DNA of 7,372 nt from contig CAKPPA010000052.1 of the NCBI GenBank assembly GCA_934177025.1, forward strand, positions 1 through 7,372. The letters run 5' to 3'. This DNA is from an uncultured Clostridia bacterium (GTDB lineage: Bacteria > Bacillota > Clostridia > Christensenellales > CAG-314). Below, one piece after another: positions 4,813 to 7,372 of this stretch; the stretch's first letter is position 1, and each line of letters starts with the position of its first letter. A program made the position numbers and the translations under genes. The notes beneath the pieces were generated by a model that did not search any database, was not told the DNA's origin, and saw only the letters and a list, made by a program, of their open reading frames with translations.

Positions 4813-5193
4813 TTATTTTTCAACGTAAGCGATTGCTTCGATTTCCACCAAAGCATCCTTCGGGAGACGCGCCACTTCCACGCAAGTACGTGCAGGGAAG
4901 TCGGACGTGAAGAACGTGCCGTAAACTTCGTTCATCGCACCGAAGTCGTTCATATTTTTAATAAACACCGTCGTTTTCACAACGTCGCTCATTTTTGCGC
5001 CTGCCGCTTCCAAAACTGCCTGAACGTTGATTAAAGACTGTTTCGTTTGCGCTTGGATTCCTTCCGGAAAAGCACCCGTTGCGGTGTCGATTGGCAATTG
5101 ACCGGACGTAATTACCAAGTTTCCGAATTGTTGTCCGTGCGAATAAGGGCCCAGTGCTGCCGGTGCTTTTTCAGACGTAACTGTTTTTTTCAT
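4813..5193 (-). CDS. ridA: RidA-family enamine/imine deaminase
   Basis: A 126-residue protein matching the RidA (YjgF/YER057c/UK114) family at full length. Conserved features are GPYSHG (15-20), TSGQLP (29-34), PARTCVEV (100-107) and the C-terminal VEIEAIAYVE. R102 corresponds to the catalytic arginine of E. coli RidA (R105), and C104 and E117 to its C107 and E120. RidA trimers hydrolyse reactive 2-aminoacrylate and related enamines made by PLP-dependent dehydratases, protecting PLP enzymes in the cytoplasm. GGAGGAA lies 7 nt before the ATG at 5193. The gene follows cobO by only 18 nt, so the two are very probably co-transcribed, and it ends at the terminator 4715-4732. Confidence 0.95.
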   Translation of the reverse strand: MKKTVTSEKAPAALGPYSHGQQFGNLVITSGQLPIDTATGAFPEGIQAQTKQSLINVQAVLEAAGAKMSDVVKTTVFIKNMNDFGAMNEVYGTFFTSDFPARTCVEVARLPKDALVEIEAIAYVEK

Positions 5194-5211
5194 ATCGTGT
5201 TTCCTCCAAAC

Positions 5212-5736
5212 TTAAAATTCTATGCCTTTACGGGCTTCGATCCCGCGATCGAACGGATGCTTGATTTTCCGAATTTCGGAAATATAGTCCGCTGCATCCA
5301 TTAACGCTTTGCTCGGATCCCTTCCCGTCAAAACCACTTCCAACCCTTCCGGTTTTTCCTTTAAAAAGCGAATTAACTCCGCTTCGTCCAACAGACCGAC
5401 GTTGACGCAACCGACGGCTTCGTCCAAAATCAGTAAGTCGATTTTGCCCGCCTCGCATTCCTTACGGATTTCTGCAAATTTTGCCTCGTTTGCTTCCTTT
5501 AACGCTTGTTTTTCGGCATCCGTCATTTGAAACACGAATTTTACCGAATCCATTACCGTGGTGTACCGGAAATTGATTAGTTGCCGTATGGCGTTGTGCT
5601 CGCTACTGTGATTGCTTTTTAAAAACTGCAACATAAACACGTTCATACCGTTGCCGCAAGCGCGCAGCCCCAGCCCTAACGCACACGTTGTTTTGCCTTT
5701 TCCGTCGCCGCAATAAATATGCACCAATCCTTTCAT
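5212..5736 (-). CDS. cobO: Cob(I)yrinic acid a,c-diamide adenosyltransferase (CobO/BtuR type)
   Basis: A 174-residue P-loop protein of the CobA/CobO/BtuR family. The Walker A-like GDGKGKTT spans residues 10-17, an LLILDE motif ends at D105-E106, and LTGRDPSKALMDAADY starts at 136. The C-terminal segment IKHPFDRGIEARKGIEF is typical of the family. It transfers the 5'-deoxyadenosyl group of ATP to reduced cobalt in corrinoids, giving adenosylcobalamin or its precursor. A single such gene cannot distinguish de novo synthesis from scavenging, and no other cob/cbi gene lies in the window. The ATG at 5736 has GGAGG 6 nt upstream, and a good promoter precedes it. The leader is too short for a cobalamin riboswitch. 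The next gene is ridA. Confidence 0.93.
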   Translation of the reverse strand: MKGLVHIYCGDGKGKTTCALGLGLRACGNGMNVFMLQFLKSNHSSEHNAIRQLINFRYTTVMDSVKFVFQMTDAEKQALKEANEAKFAEIRKECEAGKIDLLILDEAVGCVNVGLLDEAELIRFLKEKPEGLEVVLTGRDPSKALMDAADYISEIRKIKHPFDRGIEARKGIEF

Positions 5737-5759
5737 AGGAGCCTCCTTTTTTCGAAATT

Positions 5760-5788
5760 AATATAACAAGTTTTGTAAAAAAAGTCAA
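5760..5788 (-). promoter_or_regulatory. Sigma-A promoter of the cobO-ridA operon
   Basis: Minus-strand TTGACT (5788-5783) and TATATT (5765-5760) are separated by 17 nt, followed 12 nt later by the cobO RBS (5747-5743). Confidence 0.8.
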
Positions 5789-5834
5789 GCGAGATTTCCT
5801 TTCGCCGCACCTCCGAAAATGCAAAAACAAAAGG

Positions 5835-5860
5835 CGCGGAATGCATTTTTGCATTCCGCG
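5835..5860 (-). terminator. Terminator of the DUF975 gene
   Basis: A perfect 11-bp stem (CGCGGAATGCA at 5835-5845, TGCATTCCGCG at 5850-5860) with a TTTT loop is followed on the minus strand by CCTTTTGTTTTT. It lies about 30 nt past the DUF975 stop codon and upstream of the cobO promoter. On the plus strand only an imperfect T run follows. Confidence 0.85.
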
Positions 5861-5891
5861 ACGCTTCCTTTTTTAAAGTTTTGTCTTCCAA

Positions 5892-6524
5892 TTACATCAT
5901 TTCGTCAAAAGGCTCCGTTCCCGCTATGTCCGCTTTTACCCCTTTTTCCGCAAGCAAGTTTTCGTAAAACGCCGCAACCGACGTTGCAACGTAAGGCTCC
6001 ACCCAAAAGAGTAAAATCCCCAACGTCAGAAGGCTCAACAGATACCACCAGATAAAACTAAATAGCAAACAGAACAATTCCCAACGGTGACCGATCATCA
6101 GTTCCGAAGATTTTTTGCGCGCTTCCGTAATGCCGACGGACGGATTTTCCGCCAAAATAAACAAACTCATAAAATATTCCAGCGATTTGATGACGCCGGG
6201 AACAATTAGGAGTAGTGACCACAAAAAAATGATAATTCCGTTCACTAACTGCAACAAAACCGCTTTGGTAAATTGTTGAAAGCCGGCAAACATATCCTCT
6301 ACCACAATTTCCTCGCCGCGAAACACACGTAACGCCACTTTCGCCCTACCGAGCATGAGTGGAGCCTCCAAAAACAAACCCCCAATGGACACAAGCGGAA
6401 TGAAGGCACCTAGCCCGCTACATGCCCCCGTAATGGCCGATGCAATGAATGCCATTAATGCCAACGTCCCCCATTTGCCCTGCATGGCTTGCCGTGCTTC
6501 GAAACGAAAATCTCCTGCTCTCAT
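5892..6524 (-). CDS. DUF975-family integral membrane protein
   Basis: A 210-residue membrane protein with hallmarks of DUF975: an N-terminal amphipathic segment (FRFEARQAMQGKWGT), the central IVPGVIKSLEYFMSLFILAENP, then ITEARKKSSELMIGHRWELF and a C-terminal LLTLGILLFWVEPYVATSVAAFYE. About five or six hydrophobic helices lie between residues 18 and 190, and the tail is acidic and cytoplasmic. The family is widespread in Bacillota and has no established biochemical function that I know of. I chose the ATG at 6524, preceded by GGGAGGG at 4 nt, because its MRAGDFRFEAR matches family N-termini. A GTG at 6563, with AAGGAGGG 6 nt upstream, would add 13 residues but overlaps the promoter. The gene stands alone between terminator 5835-5860 and a gene-free gap. 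Confidence 0.88.
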   Translation of the reverse strand: MRAGDFRFEARQAMQGKWGTLALMAFIASAITGACSGLGAFIPLVSIGGLFLEAPLMLGRAKVALRVFRGEEIVVEDMFAGFQQFTKAVLLQLVNGIIIFLWSLLLIVPGVIKSLEYFMSLFILAENPSVGITEARKKSSELMIGHRWELFCLLFSFIWWYLLSLLTLGILLFWVEPYVATSVAAFYENLLAEKGVKADIAGTEPFDEMM

Positions 6525-6552
6525 TTTTCCCTCCCAATGATGTACTGCCTTT

Positions 6553-6582
6553 ATTTTAGGCACAATTAACCCTCCTTGTCAA
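6553..6582 (-). promoter_or_regulatory. Sigma-A promoter of the DUF975 gene, overlapping an upstream RBS
   Basis: Minus-strand TTGACA (6582-6577) and TAAAAT (6558-6553) are separated by 18 nt. The spacer contains AAGGAGGG, correctly placed for the alternative GTG start at 6563. A transcript from this promoter would begin near 6546 and could only use the ATG at 6524. Confidence 0.6.
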
Positions 6583-6672
6583 GGCGGGCATTTTATCCGT
6601 TTTTTTAAAATTTTTTTTAAACCTACTTTTGTTACTGAGTTTTGACGCAAATACGTTTTGTGTTCGGTGCGG

Positions 6673-7143
6673 TTACATCGGTTTACCGACGTCCACCCAC
6701 TTTTCGCAACGGGAAATTTGCTCCAACTCCTTTGGCGTTAAGCGAATTGCGGAATTTGCACTGCCGCACGCCGGATAAATGACGTCGTAAGCCTGTAGCG
6801 ACACGTCCAAAAAAATGCGAACGCCGTCCTTGACGCCGAACGGACAAACGCCGCCGATTTGGTGACCTACTTTTTCGTCCAACTCCTCCGCCGTCAGCAT
6901 GCATGCTTTGCAGCCGAATTCCTGCTTGTACTTTGCATTGTCGATTTTCCAATCGCCTGCCATTACGATGAGCAGTGCCTGCCCTTCCTTGTTTTTAAAG
7001 GAAATGGTTTTGGCGATGCGCCCTTTTTCCGTGTGTAGCGCTTGCGCAGCCAGTTCCACCGTTGCGCTGGACACCGGAAACTCCAAAATATCGTTTTCCT
7101 TGCCGAATTCTTTTAAATATTGCCTTGCCGCTTCTAAAGACAT
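6673..7143 (-). CDS. YbaK/EbsC-family aminoacyl-tRNA editing protein
   Basis: A 156-residue stand-alone editing domain of the YbaK/ProX/EbsC superfamily. Diagnostic segments are AKTISFK with the conserved lysine K45, GHQIGGVCPFG (93-103) and YPACGSANSAIRLT (123-136), ending in WVDVGK. These proteins hydrolyse mischarged tRNA in trans, typically Cys- or Ala-tRNA(Pro), to maintain translational fidelity. Sequence alone does not settle which mischarged tRNA is the target, so the symbol is left blank. AAGGAG lies 8 nt before the ATG at 7143, inside the end of the upstream glycosylase gene, which overlaps by 10 nt. The two genes are therefore probably one transcriptional unit. I see no convincing terminator in 6583-6672, which is A/T-rich. 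Confidence 0.9.
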   Translation of the reverse strand: MSLEAARQYLKEFGKENDILEFPVSSATVELAAQALHTEKGRIAKTISFKNKEGQALLIVMAGDWKIDNAKYKQEFGCKACMLTAEELDEKVGHQIGGVCPFGVKDGVRIFLDVSLQAYDVIYPACGSANSAIRLTPKELEQISRCEKWVDVGKPM

Positions 7144-7372
7144 TGCCCTTTCTCCTTTTCGTAATTTTTAAATGCTTTAAACCAATCTTCCTGTCGGAAG
7201 GAAACGTTTGCCGGACTGGTCGACGGCAATAGCACCGTCGGCACATTGAGACGAAAATATTTTTGCAACAGTTCGTACGATTTTTTTCCGTTACAAAAAA
7301 TCACGTCGATTTGCGAACGCTGCAACAGCCCAGCGACGTCGCTTAATTGCATCGGTTGCGACACCTTTAAAT
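7134..7372 (-). CDS. DNA-deoxyinosine / uracil-DNA glycosylase-like protein, C-terminal part
   Basis: The reading frame is open to the window edge, so the 5' part of the gene lies outside. About 79 residues are visible. They contain IFCNGKKSYELLQKYF and the signature LLPSTSPAN, followed by a Trp-containing C-terminal helix, a pattern of the hypoxanthine/uracil-DNA glycosylase family. That family removes deaminated bases such as hypoxanthine from DNA as the first step of base excision repair. The complete family is about 160 residues, so roughly half is missing; the catalytic N-terminal motif cannot be inspected. A GTG at 7364 could mimic a start, but the frame continues upstream and the domain would be incomplete, so I treat it as internal. 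The gene overlaps the following YbaK-family gene by 10 nt. Confidence 0.8.
   Translation of the reverse strand, partial: LKVSQPMQLSDVAGLLQRSQIDVIFCNGKKSYELLQKYFRLNVPTVLLPSTSPANVSFRQEDWFKAFKNYEKEKGQCL

Noticed and set aside
5737..5830. Possible cobalamin riboswitch ahead of cobO
   Set aside because: The promoter lies at 5760-5788, leaving a leader of under 25 nt, and no B12-box-like sequence is visible.

Overview
The window looks like chromosomal DNA from an anaerobic, low-to-moderate-GC Bacillota (Clostridia- or Negativicutes-like). Shine-Dalgarno sequences are close to AGGAGG, promoters are close to the sigma-A consensus, terminators are Rho-independent, and the gene content includes PerR, reverse rubrerythrin, a DUF975 membrane protein and a stand-alone acyl carrier protein. 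I cannot name a genus. No phage, transposase, CRISPR array, rRNA or tRNA gene is visible, and most of the content is housekeeping.

Layout, left to right. Positions 1-133 hold nothing I can support. An HD-domain phosphohydrolase (134-814, -) is driven by a textbook promoter that lies inside a terminator-like hairpin (847-890). The 400-nt gene-free stretch 891-1290 contains a compact, hairpin-rich segment that may be a small RNA or an intergenic repeat, followed by the terminator of an unrecognised four-helix membrane protein (1291-1755, -). Next is an oxidative-stress operon read right to left: perR (2600-2974), a 37-residue rubredoxin-like protein (2474-2587) and reverse rubrerythrin (1913-2455). 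It has a promoter, a PerR-box-like operator and its own terminator. Divergent from perR is a TtcA-family tRNA thiolase (3110-3847, +), which appears to be transcribed as a leaderless mRNA. It converges on acpP (4011-4238, -) over a shared bidirectional terminator.

Divergent from acpP is a small protein of unknown function with 14 cysteines in 79 residues (4363-4602, +). It converges through another bidirectional terminator on a cobO-ridA pair (5212-5736 and 4813-5193, -). Further right are a DUF975 membrane protein (5892-6524, -), a YbaK/EbsC-family aminoacyl-tRNA editing protein (6673-7143, -) and the C-terminal part of a DNA-deoxyinosine/uracil glycosylase-like protein cut by the window edge (7134-7372, -).

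The clearest functional unit is perR-rubredoxin-reverse rubrerythrin, a peroxide sensor next to an electron carrier and a non-haem diiron peroxidase that it very probably controls. No complete new multi-gene system is visible. The items most worth a second look are the possible RNA/repeat at 891-1050, the cysteine-rich small protein, the promoter nested in a terminator hairpin, and the leaderless ttcA start.
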